A program made the translations under genes and the position numbers. From positions 124,001 to 188,000 of the forward strand of contig JBGTCV010000087.1 of the NCBI GenBank assembly GCA_041748655.1: 64,000 bases of DNA, in the 5' to 3' direction. How positions within the stretch are numbered: the first letter of the stretch is position 1; every line of letters starts with the position of its first letter. The notes under the pieces are model-generated. The model ran no database searches, was not told the DNA's origin, and saw only the letters and a list, made by a program, of their open reading frames with translations. Positions 9,328 to 18,923 of the stretch are shown here, piece by piece. Origin of the DNA: Leptofilum sp041748655 (GTDB lineage Bacteria; Chloroflexota; Anaerolineae; Promineifilales; Promineifilaceae).

Positions 9328-12132
9328 ATGCATAAGCATCGTGCAAACATTCTCGCCGGAGTAGGGTTGGTTTTGCTGATACTGCTGTTCATAGCTCCGG
9401 CTCTGCGGCCCGGCCAGGTTCTTGCCCCGTTGGACATCGTCGTAGAATCGTGGCCGCCCTGGCAGCGGCCCAACCAGCCAGTCGAAGTCCATAACTTTAT
9501 GCTGACCGACGTGGTGAATTACATCATCCCAGCCAAGTTGTTCATGTCTGAGGCAGTGCGAGGCGGGGAACTCCCCCTGTGGAACCCTTATGTATTCACC
9601 GGCTACCCGTTTACCTACAACACACAGGCGGGCCTCTGGTATCCTCTGAATCTGTTTTACTATGTGCTGCCCCCGGCAACGGCCGTTGACCTTGTCATCG
9701 TCCTGCAAATGCTTTTGGGCGCGTGGTTCATGTACGCCTACTTGCGCCAGATTGCCCTGAGCCGTCTGGCGGCGGTGACGGGCGCGGTGGTGTTTACCTT
9801 CAATGGGTTGATGGTCGTCTGGCTGGAATGGCAGGTCGTCCATGCCGCTCTCATCTGGCTGCCACTGCAACTATGGCTGATCGAGCGTATTGCCCACCAT
9901 CTGGAGCAAACGCCCGCGCGTCCAGACAAGTCGCTGGCCCTGAGTCTGCTTGCCGGGCTGGTTTTTGCTGTGCCCTGGTTGGGCGGACATTGGAACTGGA
10001 CGTTGTTCAGCAGCCTGACCGTCGTCCTTTACCTGTTGTGGCGCTTCTGGCCACTGCTTCGGGCAAAAGCTGCTAAGGGGAAGCGCCGCCAGATCTGGCT
10101 GCCCCTCCTCTTGATTCCGAGCATCGGGGCAGCCGTTTCCCTCGTTCAGGTGCTGCCCGCCTTTTTCTACCTCAGCCAAACCCACCGCCAGCCACTAAGT
10201 TATGCTGAATCGTTGGACCATTCCATGTGGCGCAGCCTGGTGGTAATGATTGTGCCCAATTTTTTTGGCAATCCAGTGCAAAATAATTGGTGGGAGAATT
10301 TGTGGGGGCCGCAGAATTTTAACGAGGCCACTTTTTATCTCGGCCTGCTGCCGTTGCTGCTGGCTGGGCTGGCGCTGACGCTGCGGCGTGACCGTCGGAC
10401 ACTTTTTTTCTCGCTTTTAGGGGCATTGGGCTTGTTATGGGCGGTCCGTTCACCGGTTTATTGGCTCTTACACAGCTTGCCGGTATTTAATGGGCTGTTC
10501 CCTAGCCGTGCCATTATCCTGACAGTCATTAGCGTGCCAGTGCTGGCGGCCCTGAGCCTGGATCGGTTGCAGCAACCAGGCTTTTTACCCGGAAAACGGC
10601 CGCTCCTCTCTGTCACCCTTCTTTTTCTTGCCCTCATTGGCCTGGCCACCGCCTATTTCTGGCTCTGGCGCCCCGAAGTGCGCCAGACATGGGAATATCT
10701 GCGGCCGCAAACGATCGCGGCCGCCATCTTCCTCGTCGCTGCCTTTGGCCTGATGCTGGCCCGCCTGAGCAATCATTTGCCAGCGCGGCCATTTGCTGTG
10801 TTAGCTCTGCTGCTCATTGTGCTGGACCTCTTTTACTTTGGGCACGATTACAACACAATCTCTACAACAGACAAATGGTTTGGGGAGACGGCCGTTGCCG
10901 ACTTTCTCCACGCCGACCCCACCCTCTACCGCATCGTCACCCCGGCAGAGAGCATCGTCTACTGGCCCAACACTTCCCTCGTAGACGCTATCCCCAACAT
11001 CAGCGGTTACGAACCGGGCGTCTGGCAGCGCACCACCAGCTATCTCTCCCTGGCCGAAGGGGGGAATGCCATCCGCTTCAGCCGCGTTCTCATGCCCTTG
11101 CAAGGGCTAAACTCCCCCCTGCTCGACGCCATCAACGCCCGCTACGTGGTAACGACCGAAAACAGATGGGGATCAGAACCAGCCCTGGGCCCGGCGCAAG
11201 AAATTGTCAGCCAGTGGCAACCGTTGTCGCCCGGCGAAACGATCAGCCTGGCGCTGCTTATGCCCGAAGCCGGTTTCTTTCGCCTTGATCTGCCATTACA
11301 GGTCGAAGGGGTGGCTGAAAGCGCCGTCACGGTCCGCATTTTTACGGCGGATGGGGTGTTGGAACTGGCGCACAGCACCCTCAATGCAACCGTAGGGCTG
11401 GCGGCAACGGCCGTTACGCCGGAAACGTGGTCTTCTTTCTACTTTGAGGCAATGCCTTCCGAATGGGGGCGAGACTTTCTGGTGCGCATTGAATTGCAGG
11501 GGGAAGGCGGCCATATTTTGCTGGGCGCGGATGACGCAGGCAGCCCGGCTTTTGCCACCTGGTATCTGCCCCGCCCCAACCTAGTCTTTGAAGAGGGCAA
11601 GTCGCAAATTTACCGCAGCCCAGGCGCTTTTGAACGTGCTTATTTTGTGCCCCAGGCTATCACGGTGGCTAATCTGACAGAGGCGCAAACGGCCGTTCTC
11701 CAACACGCCCACGAATTAGATCAGGTTGTCATTTTAGAGCCGATGGGCCGTCGGCTGCCACCAGACCTGGGCAGCGCGGGTGACACAAACAGCCAGGTGA
11801 GCATCACCGATTACGGCCTGAATCGGGTGGAAATCACGGCCAGCAACGAGCGCGCCGGTTTCCTGGTCCTCTCGGATACTTACTACTCCGGCTGGCGGGC
11901 CACCGTCAATGGACAGGCTACCCCGGTTTATCAGGCCAACGGCCTGGTGCGGGCCATTTACCTGCCCGCCGGAGAACACAGTGTCATCTTTTCCTTTTGG
12001 CCACCGGATTTTATTCTGGGGGCGGCTGTGAGCGGCTTGACGCTGCTGGCTTGCCTGGTGGGCCTGGTTATTCTAGGGCGGCGGCAGAAAAACGGCCGTT
12101 TCCCCACTCCCACTTACCGCCAGCCGCTCTAA
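9328..12132 (+). CDS. YfhO-like GT-C membrane protein (copy 1)
   Basis: The 934-residue protein shows the YfhO layout: N-terminal TM, loop PLDIVVESWPPWQRPNQPV, then LPLWNPYVFTGYPFTYNTQAG, about a dozen hydrophobic segments, a long soluble region and a last TM before a basic tail (GRRQKNG). The segment near the C-terminus (GFLVLSDTYYSGWRATVNG..YLPAGEHSVIFSFWP) is typical of the family. YfhO proteins take part in glycosylation of teichoic acids or other envelope polymers; the substrate here is unknown. It is a paralogue of 14250-16949 over its whole length. Its last 60 bp overlap the convergent gene ending at 12073, so two essential-looking 3' ends share DNA. It carries several ACGGCCGT copies. 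Confidence 0.86.
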   Translation: MHKHRANILAGVGLVLLILLFIAPALRPGQVLAPLDIVVESWPPWQRPNQPVEVHNFMLTDVVNYIIPAKLFMSEAVRGGELPLWNPYVFTGYPFTYNTQAGLWYPLNLFYYVLPPATAVDLVIVLQMLLGAWFMYAYLRQIALSRLAAVTGAVVFTFNGLMVVWLEWQVVHAALIWLPLQLWLIERIAHHLEQTPARPDKSLALSLLAGLVFAVPWLGGHWNWTLFSSLTVVLYLLWRFWPLLRAKAAKGKRRQIWLPLLLIPSIGAAVSLVQVLPAFFYLSQTHRQPLSYAESLDHSMWRSLVVMIVPNFFGNPVQNNWWENLWGPQNFNEATFYLGLLPLLLAGLALTLRRDRRTLFFSLLGALGLLWAVRSPVYWLLHSLPVFNGLFPSRAIILTVISVPVLAALSLDRLQQPGFLPGKRPLLSVTLLFLALIGLATAYFWLWRPEVRQTWEYLRPQTIAAAIFLVAAFGLMLARLSNHLPARPFAVLALLLIVLDLFYFGHDYNTISTTDKWFGETAVADFLHADPTLYRIVTPAESIVYWPNTSLVDAIPNISGYEPGVWQRTTSYLSLAEGGNAIRFSRVLMPLQGLNSPLLDAINARYVVTTENRWGSEPALGPAQEIVSQWQPLSPGETISLALLMPEAGFFRLDLPLQVEGVAESAVTVRIFTADGVLELAHSTLNATVGLAATAVTPETWSSFYFEAMPSEWGRDFLVRIELQGEGGHILLGADDAGSPAFATWYLPRPNLVFEEGKSQIYRSPGAFERAYFVPQAITVANLTEAQTAVLQHAHELDQVVILEPMGRRLPPDLGSAGDTNSQVSITDYGLNRVEITASNERAGFLVLSDTYYSGWRATVNGQATPVYQANGLVRAIYLPAGEHSVIFSFWPPDFILGAAVSGLTLLACLVGLVILGRRQKNGRFPTPTYRQPL

Positions 12133-14253
12133 CGACGCCAACCGGTACAGCCCCACGGCAATTTGCGCCGGATCCGCGTCTAATGGCAGGCTAAACAGCG
12201 CCTCATCCACCACCACCTCGCCCACGTCCCAAATCGAGGTTGGGTAACGGCCGTCCTGTGGCGGGCTATCCTGCTGGGCAATCAGCGCCCCATCCGCACC
12301 GAGCAGGTGGACAAAGAGGGTGTAATCCACCGTCATAGTCCGCAGCGCCTGCCAGTAGGTGGTCAGGCGAAGCTGCCCCCCCTCCTCCTGAAGATCATAG
12401 CCGAGCAGGGCCACTTCGTCGGCAAAATTAGCGGACAGGGGCTGGGTGGGAACGGCCGTTACCGGCTCTCGCGGCGCAATCTTCAGCCAACCCAGTTCTA
12501 CCGGTTCTCCATCCAGGTAAAGCAGCAGCCGCGCTCGCGCCGGAGCCTCGTCCGGCGGCGCGGTTAGCGGCAGGGTAAAGGTGATGGGCGTTTGCGCGGG
12601 CCAGGTAATGGGGGTAACGGCCGTTGTCGCCGCCACCTCATCCCCCACCAGCAGCGCACCTTGAACCGCCGCGCCCCCAGCGGTTAACCCGTACCCGCTC
12701 ACGGCCAGCGACAGCGTCTCCCCTGGCAAAATGACCTGGGGCGCGTCTATCGCTTCTACGTAAAAGCGAACGGCCGTTTCCCGGCATACCCGCGCCCAAT
12801 CAGACGGCGGCGTATACAAAGCCGGGCGGGGAAACGCCCCTGCCACCTGCCACAAACTCCCAACCGCAAACAGCAGCAATCCGACTACCGGCAGCGCCAG
12901 CGCCCCACTCCTAATTCTTCGTCCCTTTGTCCCTGCTTCGGCTTTGCTCAGCACAAGTTTGTCCCTTTGTAATAAATTCTTCCCCACCCGCCGCCAGCCC
13001 AACCCCAACAGCGCCGCAATCGGTGCGGCAGCCGCATACGCCAGCCGCCCCTGGTAGCCCGACCAGTTAATCGTCAAAATGTAGCGCAGCAGCGAGGCGT
13101 AAATTGCCGCCACCGCCAGCAAGTTGAAGAGAACGGCCGTTGGAGAAAAAGAGAGAGTAGAGATTGGAGATTGGGAAATGGCTAATCGCCAATCCCTAAC
13201 TAATAACACCAACCCGACCACCGCCGCCATCACCATCATCGCCAGCAGCCCATAGACCCAGTCCGGCGCTTGAATCTTCAGCCAGCCAAACCAGGCCCAA
13301 TAAGACTGGAAATGGATCACCACAAACTCGCGCAAATCAAACAGCGTCAGCGGCTCGGTGCGCAGCACCGCAAACCCTTTGGCCTGCAAATGCACGTCCC
13401 AGGCCAGCGGATCGCCATAGAGCAGGTAAGCACGGATGTACCACCAACCAGCGATGAGCAATGGTACCACAAGAACCAGAGATAAATTGAGGGGTACGGA
13501 ATACAGCTTACGGTTTACGGAATACGGCTCACGGAATACGAGCCACAGGGCGGCCAACAGCGGCAGCGGCCAAAAAGCGAGCAGCGCAAATTTGGTCAGC
13601 AGCCCCAGCCCTACCAACACGCCCAGCAGCGCAAACAAACGGGGCGACGGATTAGCGGTGGCCCGAATGGAACCGTAGACGAGCGCTGCGCCCAGAACGG
13701 CCGTTAACACATCATTGTTCACACTGGCCATCATAAACAAAAACTGCGGGTTAAACGCCAAAATCCCCGCCGCCAGCAGACCGACCCGCGCATCGTCAGG
13801 CGCTAACTGCCGCCCCAGCCCGTAAGCCAGAAGAACGGCCACTGCTCCCAACAGCACCGATACTAATCTGGCTGCGCGAAAGGCGAGATAGTCCGGGGCA
13901 AATGGCCGCGCTTCCGCCGCGTCGTGCAGATAGAAATGCGCCCGCCCGCCATCATGCGGATCGAAGGTGAAGCAGGCGTTCAGGGGCAAATCGGCCGAAG
14001 CGGTCATGGGGAAGGGGGCGGTAAGGGTCGCGTTGAGCAGGTAAAAGAGGGGCGGCTGGTTAGCCTCCATCGTCTCATTGTCGGCAGCGATGGGGTGCAT
14101 CACCGGGAAAGCCCGATGCTCCAGCAGGGTGCGCACGTAAAGGAAATGGTCTACCTCGTCCGGCGCTTCGCCCAGCGGCACGACCCAAGAGTAAGCCACG
14201 CCTAGCAGCAAATAGAGGACCACAATCAGCCCCAGCCAGCGTTTCTCTCTCAT
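12073..14253 (-). CDS. GT-C/DUF2142-like membrane glycosyltransferase with C-terminal module
   Basis: The start at ATG 14253 overlaps the stop of the upstream yfhO-like gene (ATGA), which implies translational coupling; an upstream in-frame ATG at 14280 is less likely. The 726-residue protein has the first-loop acid motif GEAPDEVDHFLYV (PDE 31-33) and MEANQPPLFYL (~65), like ArnT/DUF2142 transferases. It has about twelve TM segments and a C-terminal beta module (LRLTTYWQAL, LFVHLLGADGALIAQQDSPP, PTSIWDVGE). Three short stretches look like repeat DNA read in frame: REPYSVNRKLYSVP, RDWRLAISQSPIS and DKLVLSKAEAGTKG, all in loops between TM segments. Its 3' end overlaps the convergent yfhO-like gene by 60 bp. 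Confidence 0.82.
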   Translation of the reverse strand: MREKRWLGLIVVLYLLLGVAYSWVVPLGEAPDEVDHFLYVRTLLEHRAFPVMHPIAADNETMEANQPPLFYLLNATLTAPFPMTASADLPLNACFTFDPHDGGRAHFYLHDAAEARPFAPDYLAFRAARLVSVLLGAVAVLLAYGLGRQLAPDDARVGLLAAGILAFNPQFLFMMASVNNDVLTAVLGAALVYGSIRATANPSPRLFALLGVLVGLGLLTKFALLAFWPLPLLAALWLVFREPYSVNRKLYSVPLNLSLVLVVPLLIAGWWYIRAYLLYGDPLAWDVHLQAKGFAVLRTEPLTLFDLREFVVIHFQSYWAWFGWLKIQAPDWVYGLLAMMVMAAVVGLVLLVRDWRLAISQSPISTLSFSPTAVLFNLLAVAAIYASLLRYILTINWSGYQGRLAYAAAAPIAALLGLGWRRVGKNLLQRDKLVLSKAEAGTKGRRIRSGALALPVVGLLLFAVGSLWQVAGAFPRPALYTPPSDWARVCRETAVRFYVEAIDAPQVILPGETLSLAVSGYGLTAGGAAVQGALLVGDEVAATTAVTPITWPAQTPITFTLPLTAPPDEAPARARLLLYLDGEPVELGWLKIAPREPVTAVPTQPLSANFADEVALLGYDLQEEGGQLRLTTYWQALRTMTVDYTLFVHLLGADGALIAQQDSPPQDGRYPTSIWDVGEVVVDEALFSLPLDADPAQIAVGLYRLASLERLAVSGSGETAVFLPPP

Positions 14254-16949
14254 AGCCGCCTGCGCTCCCGCCAGGTCCAAAGCAGTAAGCCGCCCATCAG
14301 TAAAAGGGTGAAAAGGGTAACGGCCGCTCCCATCAAAAAATCACCCGGCAAAAAAGTGAAGACAAGGGTGTGCTGCCCGGCCGGAACATAAACGGCGCGG
14401 ACAATGCTGTTCGCCCGATAAAGAGGCGTGGGCCGGCCGTCAACAGCTGCCCGCCAGCCAGGGTAATAAGTGTCGGCCAGCACTACAAAACCGGCATCGT
14501 CCAGGTCAGCTTGCAGCGTGACGCGGTTCAGGCCATTTTCGGTAATGCGCACCTGACTGGCGGTGGAAACGGCCGTTTGCCATACCGGCGGCGGATTATC
14601 CCCCACTTCCAGCACCACCACTTCCGCCAACCGCTCTGCCTGCATCTGCACCAATCCCAGCGCTTCGCTAACATTGGCAGCGGGCAGCGCCTCCCCCACC
14701 ACATAGGCCCGGGGAAAATAGCCATCGTTCAGGTAGATGCGCGTTTTGCCCGCTTCGTGTACCAACTGGGGGCGGGGCAAATAATAGCTGCGAAAAGCCA
14801 GCCCAGCGCCCGCCTCCCCAACCGCCGCTTCACCCACACCCTGGTAAACGGCCGTAAAGCGAAATTCCCGCCCCCACTCTGAAGGAAATACGCCAAAGTA
14901 AAAGCTGGCCCACTCATCCACAAGCGGCTGGCCCAGTTCCCAACTGGCATTGGCCAGTTCCTGCCCCCCATCGGCCGTAAAAATACGCACCGTAACCGTG
15001 CCATCCGCCCCATCGCTCACCTGCAAGGGCAATTCCAGGCGGTGAAAGCCGGCATCAGGCACACGGAAGGGTTGAGCAAAGGCCGTCGCCCCGCCCAGCG
15101 GCGCCCAGCCCCCATTCACTTCCTGCACCTCTCCCAATGTCGAAACCTCCTGATACCAGTCGGCAATTGTCACCACGTATTTCACGTTTAGGGCAGCCAG
15201 CAGCGGCGAATCGAGGCCATGCAGGGGCATCAACTTGCGCTCGAAGTAGATAGCATCGCTGCCCTCCGCCGCCGCCAGATAATCGACCACGTTTCGCAAG
15301 ATGGCCGGTTCGTAGCCGCTGAGGTTGGGCAGGCGGTCCACCAGGGCCGTATTGGGCGGGTAGGCCACCCCCTGCGGCAAAGTGGTTATACGAAAAGGCT
15401 CGGGGTCGGATTGGAGGAAAACGGCCGTTTCCGTCTGCGGGTACAAATCAGCCACGTCGCCCACCGGATTGTAATCATGCCCCAGCCAGAACAGATCCAG
15501 CACCAGCCAACCGGCAAGCAGGGCGGCAAACACAGCCGGGCGCAAACGAGTTGGCCCGAACCAGAGCAAAGCCAGGCAGACGAGCAGCGAAAGGCCAAAC
15601 CAGAGCAAATCAGGTCGCAGGCCGCCTAAATCGGGGCGATACCAGAGGATGTACCCGGCGACGATGGCTGCCAAGAGAAGGGTGAGGATAACGGCCGTTT
15701 GCCGCACCCGACGCCCATCCACCCCCTCTTCCAACAGCGCATCCAGGCCGATGGCGCTGAGAACAGCCAGAGAAAACAGGTAAACGGGCATCGCCCGGCT
15801 CGGCCACAGTCCATCGAACACCGGCAAGACGTACAGCAGGCCATACAGCGGCGTGCCCAGCGCCCACAGCAGACCCACCCCACCCCAGGCAGCATAAAAG
15901 CGGGTCAGCCCGTGCCGCCAGCGCAGCGCCAGCGCCAGCGTCGTCAAAAAGAGCGGCAGCAGCCCGGCGTAGAAAGCGATTTCGTTGTAATTGGTGCGTC
16001 CCCACCAGTTGGCGTGAATGGGATTGCCAAAAAAGTCGGGCACGAGGGCCACAACCGCCCACTCTTTCAGTCCCAGGCTGAGAGATTCGGCGAAGCTGAA
16101 CGGAGCGCGGTGGCCCTGGCGCAAATAGTTGAAGGCAGGCAGCACCTGAATCAGGCTCAACCCCACGCCGCCGCCGAAAAGGAGAACGGCCGTTCCCAGC
16201 CAGCGCCGTATAAGCTGCCGCTGGCGAAATATGCAAAAAAGGGTGTAGAAAACGGCCGTCATACTGCTGTACAGCGCCCAATTCCAATGGCCGCCAAGCC
16301 AGGGTAAGGCGAAGGCCAACGCGCCAACGGCCGTTTCCGGCACCATACGCCACAAGTCGCCCGGCTCCTGATTCAGCTTGTCTTTAAGGCATTCCACGCA
16401 GAGCAAAAAAAGGGGCAGCCAGATAACGGCCGCGTGAACCACCTGCCACTCCAGCCAGACGATCATCATACCGTTGAAGAGGAAAACGGCCGTGCCCACC
16501 CAGGCGGCGATTGGCCGCAGCCGCACCTGGCGCAAATAAGCAAACATGAACACAGCCCCCAGCAGGAGTTGGCTGAAGATAGTGAGGTTAACGGCCGTTG
16601 CTGGTGGCAGTAAATAATAAAACAGCGATAAGGGATAAAACAGTCCGGCCTGCGTGTTATAGGTTAGCGGATAGCCGCCCAACACATAAGGGTTCCACAG
16701 CGGCAGTTCCCTCTGCTTTACCTGCTCCGCCACAAACACCTTCACCGGGTAGATGTAGTCCACCACGTCACTCAGCAGCGGATTATGGACGTTGACCGCC
16801 TGATTAGGCTGCTGCCAGGGCGGCCAGACCTGTGTCACCAGGTCCAGGGGCAGCAGCACCTTACCTGGCAGCAGACCTGGGGCAAGGAAGAGGAGGATGA
16901 GCAGGACAAGACCGAGTAAAGTGGCCCAGTGCCGGGGCAAACTATTCAT
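14250..16949 (-). CDS. YfhO-like GT-C membrane protein (copy 2)
   Basis: The 899-residue paralogue of the 9328-12132 product has the same blocks: LDLVTQVWPPWQQPNQAV, LPLWNPYVLGGYPLTYNTQAG, VWLEWQVVHAAVIWLPL, NLSGYEPAI, VLADTYYPGWRAAVDG, and a last TM followed by an Arg-rich end. The two copies face each other around the gene at 12073, as if a duplicated yfhO unit had been inverted or acquired a partner. The ATGA overlap with the next gene supports a two-gene operon (YfhO plus GT-C). Nine copies of ACGGCCGT occur within this single gene. It acts in the cytoplasmic membrane. By family it is an envelope-polymer glycosylation protein; its acceptor is unknown. Confidence 0.86.
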   Translation of the reverse strand: MNSLPRHWATLLGLVLLILLFLAPGLLPGKVLLPLDLVTQVWPPWQQPNQAVNVHNPLLSDVVDYIYPVKVFVAEQVKQRELPLWNPYVLGGYPLTYNTQAGLFYPLSLFYYLLPPATAVNLTIFSQLLLGAVFMFAYLRQVRLRPIAAWVGTAVFLFNGMMIVWLEWQVVHAAVIWLPLFLLCVECLKDKLNQEPGDLWRMVPETAVGALAFALPWLGGHWNWALYSSMTAVFYTLFCIFRQRQLIRRWLGTAVLLFGGGVGLSLIQVLPAFNYLRQGHRAPFSFAESLSLGLKEWAVVALVPDFFGNPIHANWWGRTNYNEIAFYAGLLPLFLTTLALALRWRHGLTRFYAAWGGVGLLWALGTPLYGLLYVLPVFDGLWPSRAMPVYLFSLAVLSAIGLDALLEEGVDGRRVRQTAVILTLLLAAIVAGYILWYRPDLGGLRPDLLWFGLSLLVCLALLWFGPTRLRPAVFAALLAGWLVLDLFWLGHDYNPVGDVADLYPQTETAVFLQSDPEPFRITTLPQGVAYPPNTALVDRLPNLSGYEPAILRNVVDYLAAAEGSDAIYFERKLMPLHGLDSPLLAALNVKYVVTIADWYQEVSTLGEVQEVNGGWAPLGGATAFAQPFRVPDAGFHRLELPLQVSDGADGTVTVRIFTADGGQELANASWELGQPLVDEWASFYFGVFPSEWGREFRFTAVYQGVGEAAVGEAGAGLAFRSYYLPRPQLVHEAGKTRIYLNDGYFPRAYVVGEALPAANVSEALGLVQMQAERLAEVVVLEVGDNPPPVWQTAVSTASQVRITENGLNRVTLQADLDDAGFVVLADTYYPGWRAAVDGRPTPLYRANSIVRAVYVPAGQHTLVFTFLPGDFLMGAAVTLFTLLLMGGLLLWTWRERRRL

Positions 16950-16994
16950 TAGCTGGCAAATGTATCATGCCTGGGTAAAATTTCAACATAACAC

Positions 16995-18923
16995 ATGAAC
17001 CGTCGAACCGCTTTCCTTCTCTTCCCAGCCCTGGCCTTTATCTTGCTCATTCTCACCGATTGGCTGCCCTGGCTGCGCGGCCCGGCGCCGGGCACGAGCG
17101 AATGGTATTGGCCTTATCTGCTACGGCCGTTTTCCCGCTGGTGGCTGCCGCTGCTGGCTGGGGGCATTTTAGCTCTGATTGCCGCCTGGTGGCTGCGCCG
17201 CCCGACCCAGACGCGGCCCAATTGGGCCACCCTGGTCGCCTTGAGCGGGGCGATGATTGGGCTGCAACTCAGCTTCCTCTATGTCCACCGTCCGGCGCTG
17301 CTGGCAGAACTGGCGGATCGCACCCTGACCATCCTCGATGGCGGCTTTTTCGTCCCGGCAGCCGAGCTAGGCGATCTGAGCGCTGCACTGCGCGATTACC
17401 CGCAGCAGATGCCCACTTTCATTTCCGAACACGCCCGCACCCACCCGCCGGGGTTAATCGTGGCCAACCACCGCACCATTGCTTTATTCGACCATTTCCC
17501 TGAGCTGTCGCTCATGTTGGCAAGAGAGGTGTACCCTGGCCGGTGTATGGATTTGTGGCTGCTGGAACGGCCGTTTTCCACCGCCGCCGCCTTACTCATT
17601 TGGGCCATCCTGCCCCTGTTGGCCGCCGCCCTCACCATCTGGCCCGGCTATCGGCTGGCCCGCGAATGGTTGGACGAAGGTCCGGCGCGGCTGGCGGCAC
17701 TGCTGCTGGCCAGCCTTCCTGCGCTGCTGCTTTTTGCCCCCAAGGTGGTGCAGTTTTACCCACCACTGGTTTTGCTGCTCTTTCTAGCGCTGGTACACGG
17801 GCTGAACCGTTCCTCAACCGGATGGCTGCTGCTGGCCGGGGGAGTCTACAGCCTGCTTACCTTCCTCAGCCTGGGCAATCTGACCCTGGCGCTGCCCATC
17901 AGCCTCTACTTGCTGCTCGATTTGTGGCGCAACGGCCGTTTAACCTGGCTGAGTCTGGGGAGAGCGGCCGTTCCCCTCACCCTCGGCGGCCTGTCCATCT
18001 GGCTGGTTTATTCGGTGGGCTGGGGCGTGCCTCCCTGGGCTATTGTGCAAACCGGTCTGGGGCAGCATTATGAACTGGTGACGCTAAAGCGGCGCTACGA
18101 TTGGTGGCTGATCTGGAATCTGGTAGACGTATTGGTCTATGCCGGTTGGCCGCTGCTGCTTGGTTTTGGCGCGGCGGGGGCAACGGCCGTTAAAAGCTTA
18201 CGGGCGCGCCGCTTGACGCCCGTTGACCAGTTGACCCTGGCGCTGCTGGCGCTGCTGCTCGTGCTGAATTTCTCTGGCTCGGCACGGGGAGAAGTGGGTC
18301 GGCTCTGGCTCTTTTTTATGCCGCTGCTGGCGCTGGCGGCGGCAGCTGGTCTGGCGGCTTTTCTGCCGCCGCGCGGCTGGCCCCTGGCGGTGGGGCTGCA
18401 GCTGGGCATCGCCATCAGCCTGGGGCTGGCGTGGCAGCCGGTGCGCCCCGTGATTGTGGTGGCGGAACGGCCGATTATGCCCGCACTTCAATCCATGGAA
18501 ACGGCCGTTGGCGTCACCTTTACCGAAACCATCGGCAATCATACTCGCACCATCACCCTGTTGGGGGCAGATTTGCCGCCAGCGGTGGCTGCGCCAGGCA
18601 GCCCCCTGCCGCTAACGCTCTACTGGCAGGCGGACGGCCCTACCTTGCGCCCTTACACCATTTTCAACCACTTGCTAAACGCCAGCGGCGAATTGGCAGC
18701 GCAGCGGGACAATTGGCCGGTGCAAGGGCAATGGCCGCCCACCTGCTGGCAGCCGGGAGAAATTGTCAGCGACAGCTACCAGCTAGAGCTGTCGCCTGAC
18801 CTGCCGCCAGGCAAGTATGTGCTGGTGACCGGCCTTTACGATAGCCGTAACGGCAAGCGGTTGAGCACGTCCGAAGGGCAGGAATATGTGCAGTTGAGGG
18901 AAATCGAGATCAGCGGAGAATAA
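16995..18923 (+). CDS. Polytopic membrane protein with C-terminal beta module (GT-C-like)
   Basis: The 642-residue product has hydrophobic segments over residues ~5-500. Residues 538-642 form the shared module (LTLYWQAD, FNHLLNASGELAAQRDNW, WQPGEIVSD, LPPGKYVLVTGLYDSRNGKRL). The first loop has no DE/ExD pair like its neighbours (it reads PAPGTSEWYWPYLL), so transferase activity is less certain. It is either a diverged GT-C enzyme or a non-catalytic partner. Its start is 45 bp from the divergent yfhO-like gene, so they share a promoter region. Its stop codon (18921-18923) directly touches the stop of the convergent gene beginning at 18924, leaving no room for a terminator. Confidence 0.75.
   Translation: MNRRTAFLLFPALAFILLILTDWLPWLRGPAPGTSEWYWPYLLRPFSRWWLPLLAGGILALIAAWWLRRPTQTRPNWATLVALSGAMIGLQLSFLYVHRPALLAELADRTLTILDGGFFVPAAELGDLSAALRDYPQQMPTFISEHARTHPPGLIVANHRTIALFDHFPELSLMLAREVYPGRCMDLWLLERPFSTAAALLIWAILPLLAAALTIWPGYRLAREWLDEGPARLAALLLASLPALLLFAPKVVQFYPPLVLLLFLALVHGLNRSSTGWLLLAGGVYSLLTFLSLGNLTLALPISLYLLLDLWRNGRLTWLSLGRAAVPLTLGGLSIWLVYSVGWGVPPWAIVQTGLGQHYELVTLKRRYDWWLIWNLVDVLVYAGWPLLLGFGAAGATAVKSLRARRLTPVDQLTLALLALLLVLNFSGSARGEVGRLWLFFMPLLALAAAAGLAAFLPPRGWPLAVGLQLGIAISLGLAWQPVRPVIVVAERPIMPALQSMETAVGVTFTETIGNHTRTITLLGADLPPAVAAPGSPLPLTLYWQADGPTLRPYTIFNHLLNASGELAAQRDNWPVQGQWPPTCWQPGEIVSDSYQLELSPDLPPGKYVLVTGLYDSRNGKRLSTSEGQEYVQLREIEISGE

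Noticed and set aside
15610..16353. Open frame of 247 codons on the minus strand
   Set aside because: Out of frame inside the yfhO-like gene 14250-16949, with biased Arg/Ala/Gly content and no ribosome site.
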